Shown here piece after piece: positions 15,916 to 26,117 of a stretch of DNA of 64,000 nucleotides. Origin of the DNA: Halomonas smyrnensis AAD6 (GTDB lineage: Bacteria > Pseudomonadota > Gammaproteobacteria > Pseudomonadales > Halomonadaceae); contig NZ_AJKS02000012.1 in NCBI RefSeq assembly GCF_000265245.1, positions 1 through 64,000 on the forward strand, written 5' to 3'. The position numbers and the translations under genes are program-made. Numbering within the stretch: the first letter of the stretch is position 1; every line of letters starts with the position of its first letter. The notes under the pieces were generated by a model. That model was not told the DNA's origin, made no database searches, and saw only the letters and a program-made list of their open reading frames with translations.

Positions 15916-17172
15916 TCAGGACGCCCGACGGGCGTTGCCGCGGGACAGGGTGTCCTCGGGCTCGGTGGGCTGAGGCAGCGAGGGCAGCGACTTGTCGAGC
16001 ATCTCGACGCTCTGGCGGTAGTAGAGCTGGCTCTTGTTGTGCTCGCCCAGGTTGGCATAGAGCCGCGCCAGTTCGGCGCAGACCACGCCGCTCGGGCGCT
16101 GACGCTGACTGGCCTCGAAGTACTCCTGGGCCTTGCCCCAGTAGGCGTTGCGCAGCGACAGGCGACCCAGGGACAGCAGCAGGTCCGGGTCGTTGGGACG
16201 CTCCTGCAGCCACTTCTCGGCCACCACCAGCTGGCGGGCGGCGTCGACCTCGAGCAGGCCGTAGCGCAGCACCAGGCGGCTGTCCCACTGCTCCTTGAGC
16301 GAGTGGCGCAGCAGCCGCTCGGCGATGCCCTGCTCGTTGCCCCGCACCAGCGCCTCGGCGTAGAGCACGATCAGCTCGACGTTGTTGCGCAGCGGCTCGG
16401 GCATGTCGGCCCACAGGTTGCGGACGCGCTCGATGTCGCCCGGCTGACGCGCCTCGCGGCCGATCAGCTCGCGATAGGCCTGCCGCTCGAGCTGCTCGCG
16501 CTCCTCCGGGGAGATCAGCTGCTGAGCCCCCAGCCGCGGCATCAGGCGGCGCAGGCCGTCCCAGTCGCTGAGGCTGATGTAGGCCTGCTTGAGCTGCTTG
16601 AGCACCTGCGGGTGATTGGGCAGATGGCGATCCAGCCGGGTGAGGATGGCCAGGGCCTCCTCGTACTGCTGGCGATCCAGCATCAGCTGGGCCTGCATCA
16701 TGCCGACCGCGGTGTCGGCGCCCTCGGTGCTGAGGTGCGCGCGCTTGAGCAGGGTATCGGCCTGCTCGTAGCGACCCTGGTAGTGGGCCGCCAGCGCCGC
16801 GGAGAGGTAGTTGACCAGCGGCGTGCTGGAGTCGTCGGCGGCCTTGACCAGCGACTTCTCGGCGCGCTTCCAGCGGCCCTCGGCCAGCGCCACCAGGCCG
16901 CGCACGGTGCGCTTCATGGCGGTGCGGTTGCGCGAGCGGCTGTTCCACACCTTGAAGCGCGACACCGGCCGCGACAGGCGCATCAGCAGGCGCAGCGCGA
17001 AGTGCAGCACGATGAAGGCGGCCAGCAGCAGCACCAGGCCGAACCAGAAGGAGGTCTGGTAGGAGGTGTCGCCGACGCGCACCAGCCAGTAGCCGGGCAC
17101 CGACATCATCAGCTGGCCGAACAGGGCCCCGACCGCGAGCCCGACGACGATGAGCAGGATCAGCTTTCTCAT
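15916..17172 (-). CDS. hemY: HemY, inner-membrane TPR protein of the heme cluster
   Basis: A 418-residue protein with two N-terminal membrane helices (about residues 3-22 and 41-62) and a long run of TPR-like helices. The gene end ARRAS is 170 bp from the channel gene. HemY of gammaproteobacteria is encoded next to hemX and hemD and is thought to organise the late heme or porphyrin steps at the membrane; it is not the Bacillus protoporphyrinogen oxidase of the same name. Its start overlaps the hemX stop by 4 bp. Confidence 0.9.
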   Translation of the reverse strand: MRKLILLIVVGLAVGALFGQLMMSVPGYWLVRVGDTSYQTSFWFGLVLLLAAFIVLHFALRLLMRLSRPVSRFKVWNSRSRNRTAMKRTVRGLVALAEGRWKRAEKSLVKAADDSSTPLVNYLSAALAAHYQGRYEQADTLLKRAHLSTEGADTAVGMMQAQLMLDRQQYEEALAILTRLDRHLPNHPQVLKQLKQAYISLSDWDGLRRLMPRLGAQQLISPEEREQLERQAYRELIGREARQPGDIERVRNLWADMPEPLRNNVELIVLYAEALVRGNEQGIAERLLRHSLKEQWDSRLVLRYGLLEVDAARQLVVAEKWLQERPNDPDLLLSLGRLSLRNAYWGKAQEYFEASQRQRPSGVVCAELARLYANLGEHNKSQLYYRQSVEMLDKSLPSLPQPTEPEDTLSRGNARRAS

Positions 17173-18674
17173 GATGCGCCTCCCTGGCCGTTGCCGCCGG
17201 CCTCAAAGCGACGATCGATGAACTCGGCCAGCGCCTGCTGGGACGCGCTGATGTCGGGCAGCTCGGGGCGGATGGTACGGCCCTGGAGCTCCTCGAGCCG
17301 GCTCATCACCGACTGCACGCCCTCGTCGTCGGTGTCGTAGTAGCCGTCGATCAGGGTCAGCGCCTTGTCGAGGCTGGCATCGAAGAGTTCCTGCTCCTCC
17401 TTGAGCAGCGCCAGCTGGGCCTGCTCGAGGATCAGCCGCACGCTCTGGCGCAGGTAGGACTCCTGCTCCGGCGTGATCAGCGCCTCCAGGGCCTCGTCAT
17501 GCTGGCGCACGGTGACCAGCTCCTGGAGCTCCTCGCCGAAGCGCGAGAGCTGCTGCTGCCAGCCGCCGCTGGGCGCCTCCTCGATGGTGGAGTTGGCGGC
17601 GATCTCCTCGATGTCCTGGGCCAACGGCAGGCCGGCGATCTGCTCCTGCTGGGCGTTGAGCGCCAGGTAGAGGCCGGTGCGGTCGACCCGGGGCACGGCT
17701 TCCAGCTCGGCCAGCTCGGAGGCGATATCGCGGCGGATCGGCAGCAGCGCCGGGTTGTCCGCCTCGCGCAGCCGGGCGTCGGCGGTGCGCAGCAGCGCCA
17801 TGGCACCCTCGACATCGCGCTCGAGCTGCAGGCGCTGGTTGGCCAGGCGCAGCAGGTAGGCGGCCTCGGCGTGGAGCCAGTCGCGCTCGTCGGTCTGCTG
17901 CTCGCTGGCCAGGTCCTCGAGCACCCGGTCGAGGGCGTCGTCGACGCTGCCGCGGTAGTCGGAGAACTCGCTGCGCAGGTCGCTGATGGCGGATTCGCGC
18001 TCGCTCTGGCCGCTCTCCAGCCGCGAGGCCAGGTCGTCCAGCTCGCCCTGGGTCGCGGGCTGCTCGGGCAGCGCGGCCAGGCTCTGCTGCTGGGCGTCGA
18101 GCCGCTGCCAGACCTGCCAGCCGAAGTAGGCGCCGCCGGCGCCGAGCAGGATCACCAGCCCCAGCGCCACGGCGCCGGCCTTGCTGCCGCCCTTGCCGGA
18201 ACCGTCATTGCCGCCGGAGGCGGCGGTACCGCCGCTGCCGCCGGACTTGCCCGACGCGGGCCGGCTCGCCCCGCGCGATGTCGCCGCACTGCCAGAGGCA
18301 GCCGCGGCGCCGCTCTTGCCGCCGGAGGCGGCATCGGCCTTGCTACCGGCAGAAGCGTCGGCCTTGGCGGACGACGACTGGGAAGAGGCCTTGCCGCCGC
18401 TCGACTCGCCGCCCTTGGCGGACGGCGGCTGGGGAGAGGCCTTGCCGCCGCTCGACTCGCCGCCCTTGGCGGAAGACGGCTGGGGAGAGGCCTTGTCGCC
18501 GCTCGACTCGCCGGCCTTGGCCGCGCCGCCGCCCTTGCCGCGACGCCGGGACCGGCGCGATGAAGTACCGCCGCTCGGGGTCGCCTCGGCCTCGACCTGG
18601 GGCGACGAGTCGGCGCCATTCCCGGCGCCGGAGGGCGTCTGTTGTTCGTCCTGATCGTTGTATTGCTTACTCAT
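17169..18674 (-). CDS. hemX: HemX, membrane-anchored heme cluster protein
   Basis: A 501-residue protein. The first ~165 residues are a disordered Ser/Gly/Lys/Ala-rich tail with a basic patch (SSRRSRRRGKGGG, ~38-50) and three 17-residue repeats (~54-104, GGESSGGKASPQPPSAK type). One membrane helix (AGAVALGLVILLGAGGAYFG) follows, then a coiled-coil-rich periplasmic domain typical of HemX. Often annotated uroporphyrinogen-III methyltransferase, but no methyltransferase motifs are seen. It is 6 bp downstream of hemD. The N-terminal repeats probably vary between strains. Confidence 0.9.
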   Translation of the reverse strand: MSKQYNDQDEQQTPSGAGNGADSSPQVEAEATPSGGTSSRRSRRRGKGGGAAKAGESSGDKASPQPSSAKGGESSGGKASPQPPSAKGGESSGGKASSQSSSAKADASAGSKADAASGGKSGAAAASGSAATSRGASRPASGKSGGSGGTAASGGNDGSGKGGSKAGAVALGLVILLGAGGAYFGWQVWQRLDAQQQSLAALPEQPATQGELDDLASRLESGQSERESAISDLRSEFSDYRGSVDDALDRVLEDLASEQQTDERDWLHAEAAYLLRLANQRLQLERDVEGAMALLRTADARLREADNPALLPIRRDIASELAELEAVPRVDRTGLYLALNAQQEQIAGLPLAQDIEEIAANSTIEEAPSGGWQQQLSRFGEELQELVTVRQHDEALEALITPEQESYLRQSVRLILEQAQLALLKEEQELFDASLDKALTLIDGYYDTDDEGVQSVMSRLEELQGRTIRPELPDISASQQALAEFIDRRFEAGGNGQGGAS

Positions 18675-18680
18675 CTGTCG

Positions 18681-19469
18681 CTAGCCCTTTTCGAGATCGT
18701 CATGATCGACATCGGCCCTCTCCGGGTCTCCCTCGGCCACGGCCTTCGCCAGCGCGGCGGGCGTGGCTCCCGCCGCCACCGCGGGGCGACGAAACCCCAG
18801 CGTGCCGGCCAGTGTAGCCAACCGGGTACTGGACACGATTAGCGGTTGGTGCAAGGCGGCGCGCGAGCACCATCTTGCCAGATGTTCGAGAATTTCTCCG
18901 CTAGTCACCACCAGGGCGCGATAGTCGCCGGTGGCGAGCCGCCGCGCGAAGGCCGCGCCGGGGTCGAGCAGGCGGCGGCGATAGAGCGCCAGCCGGGTCA
19001 GCTCGGCGCCGCGCGCGGCGAGCGTCTCGCCCAGCAGCGCCCGGCCGCCCTCGCCCGCCGCCAGCAGCACCTTCTGCTCGTCGAGGCGCTTGAGCGACCC
19101 CAGGCCGAGCAGCGCCTCGCTGGTGTCGCCGGCGCCGGCCGGCGCCAGGTGCACCCGCACGCCCAGCTCGCGGTGCAGCACCTCGGCGGTGGCCGCGCCC
19201 ACGGCATAGTAGTCGAGGCCCACCGGCAGCTGCGGCCAGTAGCGGTCCAGCGCATCAACCAGGCATTCGGCGGCGAAGGGGCTGACCACCACCACCCGCC
19301 GGAACTGATCGAAGTCCAGCCAGGCGTTTCGCTGCGCCTGGGTCTCCGGCAGGGCCTCGAGGGCCATGGCCTCGCCACGCTCGACGGCGAAGCCGCGCGC
19401 GGCGATGGCCTCGGCCAGCGCCGCGGCCCGGGGCCCGGGACGGCAGATCAGGACCGGCGCTGTCGCCAT
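18681..19469 (-). CDS. hemD: Uroporphyrinogen-III synthase
   Basis: A 262-residue enzyme that closes and isomerises hydroxymethylbilane to uroporphyrinogen III. The family is poorly conserved, but LICRPGPRA at the start, the VVVSPFAAECL segment, YYAVGAATAEVL and ALVVTSGEILEHL fit HemD. The start is set by the TGATG overlap with the hemC stop; a longer open frame upstream is only antiparallel to hemC. Position directly after hemC supports the call. Confidence 0.9.
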   Translation of the reverse strand: MATAPVLICRPGPRAAALAEAIAARGFAVERGEAMALEALPETQAQRNAWLDFDQFRRVVVVSPFAAECLVDALDRYWPQLPVGLDYYAVGAATAEVLHRELGVRVHLAPAGAGDTSEALLGLGSLKRLDEQKVLLAAGEGGRALLGETLAARGAELTRLALYRRRLLDPGAAFARRLATGDYRALVVTSGEILEHLARWCSRAALHQPLIVSSTRLATLAGTLGFRRPAVAAGATPAALAKAVAEGDPERADVDHDDLEKG

Positions 19470-20401
19470 CAGCCGCCGCCGTAGACCTCGGCGAGGATAT
19501 CGCCGGCACCCAGGTCCAGCAGCTCCTCGGCGACGCGGATGCCCAGCGCCTCGGGCTCGTGGATCGAGCCGCGGCCCTCGGCGCGCAGCACCTCGGTGCC
19601 CTCGGGATTGCCGACCAGGGCGCGCAGCCACAGGGTCTGGCCGTCGTCCTCGAACACGGCGTGACCGCCGATCGGCACCTGGCAGCCGCCCTCGAGGCGC
19701 GTGTTCATGGCGCGCTCGGCGCGCACCCGCGTGGCCGTGGCCGGATCGTCGAGCGGCGCCAGCAGCGAGATCAGCTCGGCATCGTGCATGCGGCACTCGA
19801 TGCCCAGCGCCCCCTGGCCGCAGGCCGGCAGGCAGACCTCCGGCGGCAGCTCCATGGTGATGCGATCGCCCAGCCCCAGGCGCTTGAGCCCGGAGGTGGC
19901 CAGCAGGATGGCGTCGAACTCGCCGTCGTCGAGCTTGCCGAGGCGGGTCTGGACGTTGCCGCGCAGGCTCAGCACCTCGAGGTCGGGGCGCGCCTCGCGC
20001 ATCTGCAGGCCGCGGCGCAGGCTGGAGGTGCCGATGCGCGCGCCCTCGGGCAGCTCGTCCAGGGAGGCATAGTGGTTGGAAACGAAGGCGTCGGTGGGAT
20101 CGGCGCCCTCGAGGATCACCGACAGCCCCAGGCTCTCGGGGAAATGCATCGGCACGTCCTTCATCGAGTGCACCGCGATGTCGGCGCGGCCGTCGAGCAT
20201 CGCCTCCTCCAGCTCCTTGACGAACAACCCCTTGCCGCCGACCTTGGCCAGCGGCGTGTCGAGGATCTTGTCGCCGCGGGTGGACATCGGCACCAGCTCC
20301 ACCTTGAGCTCGGGGTGCGTCGCCATCAGGCGGTCACGGACGTGCTCGGCCTGCCACAGGGCCAGCTGGCTCTTGCGGGTGGCGATACGCAACGTTGTCA
20401 T
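19469..20401 (-). CDS. hemC: Hydroxymethylbilane synthase (porphobilinogen deaminase)
   Basis: A 310-residue enzyme joining four porphobilinogens. [20 protein letters not shown] matches the usual N-terminus, so ATG at 20401 is preferred over an in-frame ATG at 20434 that has no ribosome site. The cofactor Cys is in [13 protein letters not shown] (about residue 243). The substrate-binding Asp is in the KDVPMHFPE area. It heads the hemC-hemD-hemX-hemY unit. A TATGAT (-10-like) on the minus strand at 20485-20490 is a weak promoter candidate. Confidence 0.94.
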   Translation of the reverse strand: MTTLRIATRKSQLALWQAEHVRDRLMATHPELKVELVPMSTRGDKILDTPLAKVGGKGLFVKELEEAMLDGRADIAVHSMKDVPMHFPESLGLSVILEGADPTDAFVSNHYASLDELPEGARIGTSSLRRGLQMREARPDLEVLSLRGNVQTRLGKLDDGEFDAILLATSGLKRLGLGDRITMELPPEVCLPACGQGALGIECRMHDAELISLLAPLDDPATATRVRAERAMNTRLEGGCQVPIGGHAVFEDDGQTLWLRALVGNPEGTEVLRAEGRGSIHEPEALGIRVAEELLDLGAGDILAEVYGGG

Positions 20402-20700
20402 GGCTTGCACAGGCTTCTCTCCGTCCCGGTTCATAGCGCCGGCGCCTGTTCACGCGGGCGCCCGGTGATCTCTGATATAGCTTCATCATAAAGGACCCGG
20501 CAGGCCAGGAAAATCGCCGCCCTGCCAGGACGCCCTCCGAATCCGTCGCCGCCAGGCATGAGCGGGCGCCGGGGCGGCGGCCGCGGAAGCGCCCCGCCCC
20601 CTCGCCTGACCCGCGGACTCTGGTACACTTTCCGCCATGTCAAGCCGGCACGGCCCGCCGCTCGCCGCCTCCTCTCACCGTCATGCAGGATGTCAGCCCG

Positions 20701-22137
20701 ATGAGCCAGACCCCGACGAACGATAGCACCAACCAGTCCTGGGGCGGCCGCTTCAGCGAGCCCACCGACGCCTTCGTCGCCCGCTTCACCGCCTCGGTCG
20801 ACTTCGACCAGCGCCTGGCCCACCACGATATCCAGGGGTCGCGCGCCCACGCCACCATGCTGGCACGGGTCGGGGTGCTCACCGAGGACGAACGCGACAC
20901 CATCCTGGCAGGCCTCGACGAGGTCCAGGCGGAGATCGAGGCCGGCACCTTCGAGTGGTCGGTGGACCTCGAGGACGTGCACATGAACATCGAGGCGCGG
21001 CTCACCGACAAGATCGGCATCACCGGCAAGAAGCTGCACACCGGCCGCTCGCGCAACGACCAGGTCGCCACCGACATCCGCCTGTTCCTGCGCGACGAGA
21101 TCGACACCGTGGGCGCCGAGCTGGCCCGCCTGCGCCAGGGCCTGATCGCGCTGGCCGAGCGCGAGGCCGACACCATCATGCCCGGCTTCACGCACCTGCA
21201 GACCGCCCAGCCGGTGACCTTCGGCCACCACCTGCTGGCCTGGCAGGAGATGCTCGCCCGCGACCACGAGCGCCTGCTCGACTGCCGCAAGCGGGTCAAC
21301 GTGCTGCCGCTCGGCGCCGCCGCCCTGGCCGGCACCACCTACCCGATCGACCGCCACGTGACCGCCGAGCTGCTGGGCTTCGACCGCCCCGCCGAGAACA
21401 GCCTCGACGCCGTCAGCGATCGCGACTTCGCCATCGAGTTCACCGCCTTCGCCAGCACCCTGCTGATGCACCTGTCGCGCATGAGCGAGGAGCTGGTGCT
21501 GTGGACCAGCGCCCAGTTCGACTTCATCGACCTGCCCGACCGCTTCTGCACCGGCTCCTCGATCATGCCGCAGAAGAAGAACCCGGACGTGCCGGAGCTG
21601 GTGCGCGGCAAGACCGGCCGCGTCTACGGCCACCTGATGGGCATGCTGACGCTGATGAAGTCCCAGCCGCTGGCCTACAACAAGGACAACCAGGAGGACA
21701 AGGAGCCGCTGTTCGACGCCCTGACCACCGTGCAGGACTGCCTCAAGGCGTTCGCCGACATGGTGCCGGCCATCGAGGCCAAGGCCGACAGCATGCGCGA
21801 GGCCGCGCGCAAGGGCTTCTCCACCGCCACCGACCTGGCGGACTACCTGGTGTGCCGCGGCGTGGCCTTCCGCGACGCCCACGAGATCGTCGGCCAGTCC
21901 GTGGCCTATGGGCTGCGCGAGGGCAAGGACCTCTCCGACATGAGCCTCGAGGAGCTGCGCCAGTTCTCCGACGTGATCGAGCAGGACGTGTTCGAGGTGC
22001 TGACCCTCGAGGGCTCGGTGGCCGCCCGCAACCACATCGGCGGCACCGCCCCGGACCAGGTGCGCGCCGCCGCCCAGCGCGCCCGCGAGGCCCTGGCCGC
22101 GCTGAGCGCCGATCGCACCCAGGGAGGCGAGGGCTGA
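20701..22137 (+). CDS. argH: Argininosuccinate lyase
   Basis: A 478-residue enzyme of the fumarase/aspartase superfamily splitting argininosuccinate into arginine and fumarate. Seen: [10 protein letters not shown] near the start, [13 protein letters not shown], the [11 protein letters not shown] segment with the catalytic His, and the signature [16 protein letters not shown] with the catalytic Ser loop. ATG at 20701 is preferred to 20683 because AGGA lies about 10 bases before it. It is divergent from hemC (300 bp between the starts) and begins a run of overlapping genes. Confidence 0.93.
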   Translation: MSQTPTNDSTNQSWGGRFSEPTDAFVARFTASVDFDQRLAHHDIQGSRAHATMLARVGVLTEDERDTILAGLDEVQAEIEAGTFEWSVDLEDVHMNIEARLTDKIGITGKKLHTGRSRNDQVATDIRLFLRDEIDTVGAELARLRQGLIALAEREADTIMPGFTHLQTAQPVTFGHHLLAWQEMLARDHERLLDCRKRVNVLPLGAAALAGTTYPIDRHVTAELLGFDRPAENSLDAVSDRDFAIEFTAFASTLLMHLSRMSEELVLWTSAQFDFIDLPDRFCTGSSIMPQKKNPDVPELVRGKTGRVYGHLMGMLTLMKSQPLAYNKDNQEDKEPLFDALTTVQDCLKAFADMVPAIEAKADSMREAARKGFSTATDLADYLVCRGVAFRDAHEIVGQSVAYGLREGKDLSDMSLEELRQFSDVIEQDVFEVLTLEGSVAARNHIGGTAPDQVRAAAQRAREALAALSADRTQGGEG

Positions 22138-22328
22138 TGCGCCGCCTCGCCCCCCTCGCCCTGCTGACGCTCGCCCTGCTGGCCGGCTGCGGCCAGAAGG
22201 GCCCGCTCTACCTGCCCGGCGACGAGGCCGCGGCGGAGCGCTACGGCCCCCGCGATGCCCAGCAGAGCGACGACACCCAGGACAACGACGCCAACGCCGA
22301 CGACACACGCAGCGCCGAGGAAGACTGA
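22137..22328 (+). CDS. lptM: LPS translocon maturation chaperone LptM (YifL-type lipoprotein)
   Basis: A 63-residue lipoprotein. The signal peptide ends in a lipobox LLAGC (Cys20) followed at once by GQKGPLYLP, the hallmark of LptM, which helps LptD oxidative maturation and LPS export at the outer membrane. The tail is acidic (Asp/Asn/Glu-rich). The start overlaps the argH stop (TGATG) and its stop overlaps the lysA start, the same lysine/dapF neighbourhood seen for yifL in other gammaproteobacteria. Confidence 0.88.
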   Translation: MRRLAPLALLTLALLAGCGQKGPLYLPGDEAAAERYGPRDAQQSDDTQDNDANADDTRSAEED

Positions 22329-23608
22329 TGGACCATTTCGAATATCGCGACGGCGTGCTTCACGCGGAAGACGTGGCCCTGCCGCGGCTGGCCGAGGAGT
22401 TCGGCACCCCCTGCTACGTCTACTCCAAGGCCACCCTGGCGCGCCACTTCCGCGCCTACACCGAGGCGCTGGGCAGCCACCCGCACCTGATCTGCTACGC
22501 GGTGAAGGCCAACTCCAACCTGGCGGTGCTCAACCTGCTGGCGCGGCTCGGGGCCGGCTTCGACATCGTCTCGGTGGGCGAGCTGGAGCGGGTGCTGGTG
22601 GCCGGCGGCGATCCGGCCAGGATCGTGTTCTCCGGCGTGGCCAAGGAGGAGAACGAGCTCGAGCGCGCGCTCTCCGTGGGCATCAAGTGCTTCAACGTCG
22701 AGTCCCGGGCCGAGCTCGAGCGCCTCGACGCCGTGGCCCGGGGCATGGGCAAGGTCGCCGCGGTCTCGCTGCGGGTCAATCCCGACGTCGACGCCGGCAC
22801 CCATCCCTACATTTCCACCGGGCTCAAGGACAACAAGTTCGGCATCCCGGTCGACGAGGCCCATGAGGTCTACCGTCGGGCCGCGGCCATGGAACACATC
22901 CGCGTCACCGGGCTGGACTGCCACATCGGCTCCCAGCTGACCGACACCACGCCCTTCCTCGACGCCCTCGACCGGCTGCTGGTGCTGCTCGAGAAGCTGC
23001 GCGAGGACGGCATCGAGATCGAACACCTCGACCTCGGCGGCGGCCTCGGCGTGACCTATCAGGACGAGCGTCCGCCGCAGCCGTTCGACTACGCCACCGC
23101 GCTGCTCGAGCGGCTGTCGTGCTGGCCGGGCAGCGAGCGTTTGACGCTGCTGTTCGAGCCGGGCCGCTCGATCGCCGCCAACGCCGGCGTGCTGCTGACC
23201 CGCGTCGAGTTCCTCAAGCCCGGCGAGACCAAGAACTTCGCCATCGTCGACGCGGCCATGAACGACCTGATCCGGCCCTCGCTCTACCAGGCCTGGCAGG
23301 CGATCCTGGCGGTTGACACCGGCGCCGAACGCGCCAGCGACACCTACGACGTGGTCGGCCCGGTGTGCGAGACCGGCGACTTCCTCGGCAAGGACCGCGA
23401 GCTCGCCATCGCCCCGGGCGACCTGCTGGCGGTGCGCTCCGCCGGCGCCTACGGCTTCGTCATGGCCTCCAACTACAACAGCCGCCCGCGCCCGGCCGAG
23501 GTGATGGTCGACGGCGATCGTGCCCACCTGGTGCGCCGCCGCGAGCGGCTCGAGGACCTGTGGGCCGGCGAGGCGGTGCTGCCGGACGACAGCGCGGAGA
23601 CGCCTTGA
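22328..23608 (+). CDS. lysA: Diaminopimelate decarboxylase
   Basis: A 426-residue PLP enzyme making lysine from meso-diaminopimelate. The PLP lysine is in CYAVKANSN (about residue 59). HIGSQLTD, the LDLGGGLGV glycine loop, EPGRSI and the [12 protein letters not shown] motif with the partner-subunit Cys are all present. It overlaps lptM and dapF by one base each, forming a lysine/peptidoglycan-precursor unit. Confidence 0.96.
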   Translation: MDHFEYRDGVLHAEDVALPRLAEEFGTPCYVYSKATLARHFRAYTEALGSHPHLICYAVKANSNLAVLNLLARLGAGFDIVSVGELERVLVAGGDPARIVFSGVAKEENELERALSVGIKCFNVESRAELERLDAVARGMGKVAAVSLRVNPDVDAGTHPYISTGLKDNKFGIPVDEAHEVYRRAAAMEHIRVTGLDCHIGSQLTDTTPFLDALDRLLVLLEKLREDGIEIEHLDLGGGLGVTYQDERPPQPFDYATALLERLSCWPGSERLTLLFEPGRSIAANAGVLLTRVEFLKPGETKNFAIVDAAMNDLIRPSLYQAWQAILAVDTGAERASDTYDVVGPVCETGDFLGKDRELAIAPGDLLAVRSAGAYGFVMASNYNSRPRPAEVMVDGDRAHLVRRRERLEDLWAGEAVLPDDSAETP

Positions 23609-24441
23609 TGCTGCTGCAGTTCACCAAGATGCACGGGCTGGGCAACGACTTCATGGTGGTCGACCTGATCAGCCAGCGGGCGCGGCTGCGCGACGAGCAG
23701 ATCCGCGAGCTGGCCGACCGCCGCTTCGGCATCGGCTTCGACCAGCTGCTGGTGGTCGAGCCGCCGCGCGATCCCGACATGGACTTCCGCTACCGGATCT
23801 ACAACGCCGACGGCAGCGAGGTCGAGAACTGCGGCAACGGTGCCCGCTGCTTCGCCCGCTTCGTGCGTGACCAGCGCCTGACCCACAAGCACGAGATCCG
23901 CGTCGAGACCGCCGGCGGCCCCCTGACCCTGGTGGTCGAGGAGGACGAGCGGGTGCGCGTCGACATGGGCACCCCGCGCTTCGCCCCCGAGGCGCTGCCC
24001 TTCGAGGCCGACGAGGACCGCCCGCGGCACGCGCTCACCGTCGAGGGCGAGACCCTCGAGGTCGGCGTGGTGTCGATGGGCAATCCTCACGCGGTGCTGC
24101 GGGTGGCCGACGTCGACACCGCCCCGGTGGAGCGCCTGGGCCCGCTGATCGAGCATCACCCGCGCTTCCCGAAGCGGGTCAATGCCGGCTTCATGCAGGT
24201 GGTGTCGCCGCACGAGATTCGCCTGCGCGTCTTCGAGCGCGGCAGCGGCGAGACCCTGGCCTGCGGCACCGGCGCCTGCGCCGCGGTGGCCACCGGCATC
24301 CGCCTGGGCTGGCTCGAGAGCCCGGTCACCGTGCACCTGCCCGGCGGCGACCTGGAGATCGCCTGGCCCGGCGGCGAGGCCCACCTGACCATGACCGGAC
24401 CCGCCACGCGGGTCTTCGAGGGACGCGTACCCCTGGCATAA
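23608..24441 (+). CDS. dapF: Diaminopimelate epimerase
   Basis: A 277-residue PLP-independent racemase converting LL- to meso-diaminopimelate. [12 protein letters not shown] is at the N-terminus. The two catalytic Cys are in [13 protein letters not shown] (~73) and in the [11 protein letters not shown] segment (~220). Its ATG shares a base with the lysA stop. The product feeds both lysine (lysA) and peptidoglycan synthesis. Confidence 0.96.
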   Translation: MLLQFTKMHGLGNDFMVVDLISQRARLRDEQIRELADRRFGIGFDQLLVVEPPRDPDMDFRYRIYNADGSEVENCGNGARCFARFVRDQRLTHKHEIRVETAGGPLTLVVEEDERVRVDMGTPRFAPEALPFEADEDRPRHALTVEGETLEVGVVSMGNPHAVLRVADVDTAPVERLGPLIEHHPRFPKRVNAGFMQVVSPHEIRLRVFERGSGETLACGTGACAAVATGIRLGWLESPVTVHLPGGDLEIAWPGGEAHLTMTGPATRVFEGRVPLA

Positions 24442-24484
24442 AGACCGACAACACCGCGCGCCCAACGCAGAGGAGAGATCGCCC

Positions 24485-25204
24485 ATGAGCCAAGCCGCCC
24501 CCGAGCCGCGCAAGACCCTGGACCCCGACATCGTCGCCCAGTGGCTGGCCCGCCACCCGGACTTCTTCGTCGGCCGCGAGGGGCTGCTGCAACAGCTCCG
24601 GGTGCCGCACCCCGAGGCCCGGGGCGCCACCTCCCTGCTGGAGCGCCTGGTGCACGACCTGCGTGGCCGCGCCGAGCAATCCGAATGGCGGCTCGAGCAG
24701 CTGCTCGAGTCGGCCCGCCACAACGAGGCCCAGTACCGGCGCACCCGCGAGCTGGTGCTGGCGCTGCTCGAGGCCGAGGACCGCGATGCCCTCGGCCAGG
24801 CGCTGGCGACCCAGTTCAGCGAGCGCTTCCAGGTGCCGGCGCTGGCGCTGTGGTGCCCGTCCTCGCTGACCGACGACGAGCCGACGCCGCCCCAGGCGCC
24901 TCGCCAGGTGCTCGACGACCACGCGGCCCAGCGCCTCAACGCGCTGCTCGACGGCCGGGCCAGCCGCTGCGCGCGGCTCACGCCCACCGACTGGAAGCGC
25001 CTGCTGCCCCATGCGCCGGCGCCCGAGCAGGCCGGCTCCTGCGCCCTCGCGCGGCTGACCCTGGGCGAGCCCATGGGCTATCTGGTGCTGGCCAACCCCG
25101 ATCCGGATCACTTCCGCGCCAGCATGGACACCCTGTTCACCGAATACGTCGGCGACGTGGTGGCCCGGCTGCTGGAGCGGCTGACGCCCCCCCGCCATGG
25201 CTGA
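24485..25204 (+). CDS. DUF484 family protein
   Basis: A 239-residue protein with the DUF484 opening (VAQWLARHPDFF, then LRVPHP and ATSLLERLVHDLR), a short coiled-coil, and a GAF-like C-terminal part. DUF484 genes occur almost always between dapF and xerC in gammaproteobacteria, as here; the function is unknown. AGGAGAG lies upstream. The end overlaps xerC by 8 bp. Confidence 0.9.
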   Translation: MSQAAPEPRKTLDPDIVAQWLARHPDFFVGREGLLQQLRVPHPEARGATSLLERLVHDLRGRAEQSEWRLEQLLESARHNEAQYRRTRELVLALLEAEDRDALGQALATQFSERFQVPALALWCPSSLTDDEPTPPQAPRQVLDDHAAQRLNALLDGRASRCARLTPTDWKRLLPHAPAPEQAGSCALARLTLGEPMGYLVLANPDPDHFRASMDTLFTEYVGDVVARLLERLTPPRHG

Positions 25205-26117
25205 GGACACACCGCTGGCGCGCCAGGTCGAGGCCTGCCTGGCCGAACTCGCCCGCACGGCCAGCCCGGCCACGGTGAGCGCCTATCGGCAGGACCTGGC
25301 GGCGCTGGCCGCCTTCCTCGAGGCCCAGGGCGTGGACGACGGCGCCGCGCTGGACGTGGCCCTGATGCGCCGCTTCCTCGGCGGCGAGCGGGCCCGCGGC
25401 CTGGCGCCGCGCAGCCTGGCCCGGCGCCGCGCGGCCGCGGCACGCTTCGCCGAATGGCTGCGTCGCGACGGCCGGCTGGCCCACAACCCGACGGAGCTGG
25501 TGCGCACGCCCAAGGCGCCGAAGGACCTGCCGCGCCCGGTGGACGTGGACGCCCTGGCGCGCTTCCTCGACACGCCCCACGACGGCTCGCCGCTGTCGGT
25601 GCGCGACCAGGCCATGCTCGAGCTGTTCTACTCGAGCGGCCTGCGCCTGGCCGAGCTGGCCGCCCTCGACCTGACCGACCTCCAGCCCCAGCGGGTGCGA
25701 GTGCTGGGCAAGGGCGGCAAGCCGCGTCAGGTGCCGGTGGGCGGACGCGCCCGCCAGGCCCTGGACGCCTGGCTGAGCGTGCGCGGCGCCCTGGCGGGCG
25801 ACGGCGAGGGCGCGCTGTTCGTCGGCGCCCGGGGCGGGCGCCTCGGGCACCGGGCGATCCAGCAGCGCCTCGCCCAGCTGGCCCGGCGTCGCGGCCTCGA
25901 CGAACACCTGCATCCGCACCGCCTGCGCCACTCCTTCGCCAGCCACCTGCTCGAATCCAGCCAGGACCTGCGCGCGGTCCAGGAACTCCTGGGCCATGCC
26001 CACCTGTCGACCACTCAGGTCTACACCCGGCTGGACTGGCAGCACCTGGCCGCCGGATACGACGCGGCACATCCCCGGGCGCGACGCCGCCCCGACGACA
26101 GCGACACTTCCCCATGA
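25197..26117 (+). CDS. xerC: Tyrosine recombinase XerC
   Basis: A 306-residue site-specific recombinase. The N-terminal SAM-like core-binding domain is at ~1-95. Catalytic residues are seen in order: Arg in SSGLRLAEL, Lys in LGKGGKPR, His and Arg in HPHRLRHSFA, His in LGHAHL and the nucleophile Tyr in STTQVYTRLDW. With XerD it resolves chromosome dimers at dif. Gene context (dapF, DUF484, xerC, HAD phosphatase) is the conserved one, which separates it from island integrases. Confidence 0.95.
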   Translation: MAEDTPLARQVEACLAELARTASPATVSAYRQDLAALAAFLEAQGVDDGAALDVALMRRFLGGERARGLAPRSLARRRAAAARFAEWLRRDGRLAHNPTELVRTPKAPKDLPRPVDVDALARFLDTPHDGSPLSVRDQAMLELFYSSGLRLAELAALDLTDLQPQRVRVLGKGGKPRQVPVGGRARQALDAWLSVRGALAGDGEGALFVGARGGRLGHRAIQQRLAQLARRRGLDEHLHPHRLRHSFASHLLESSQDLRAVQELLGHAHLSTTQVYTRLDWQHLAAGYDAAHPRARRRPDDSDTSP

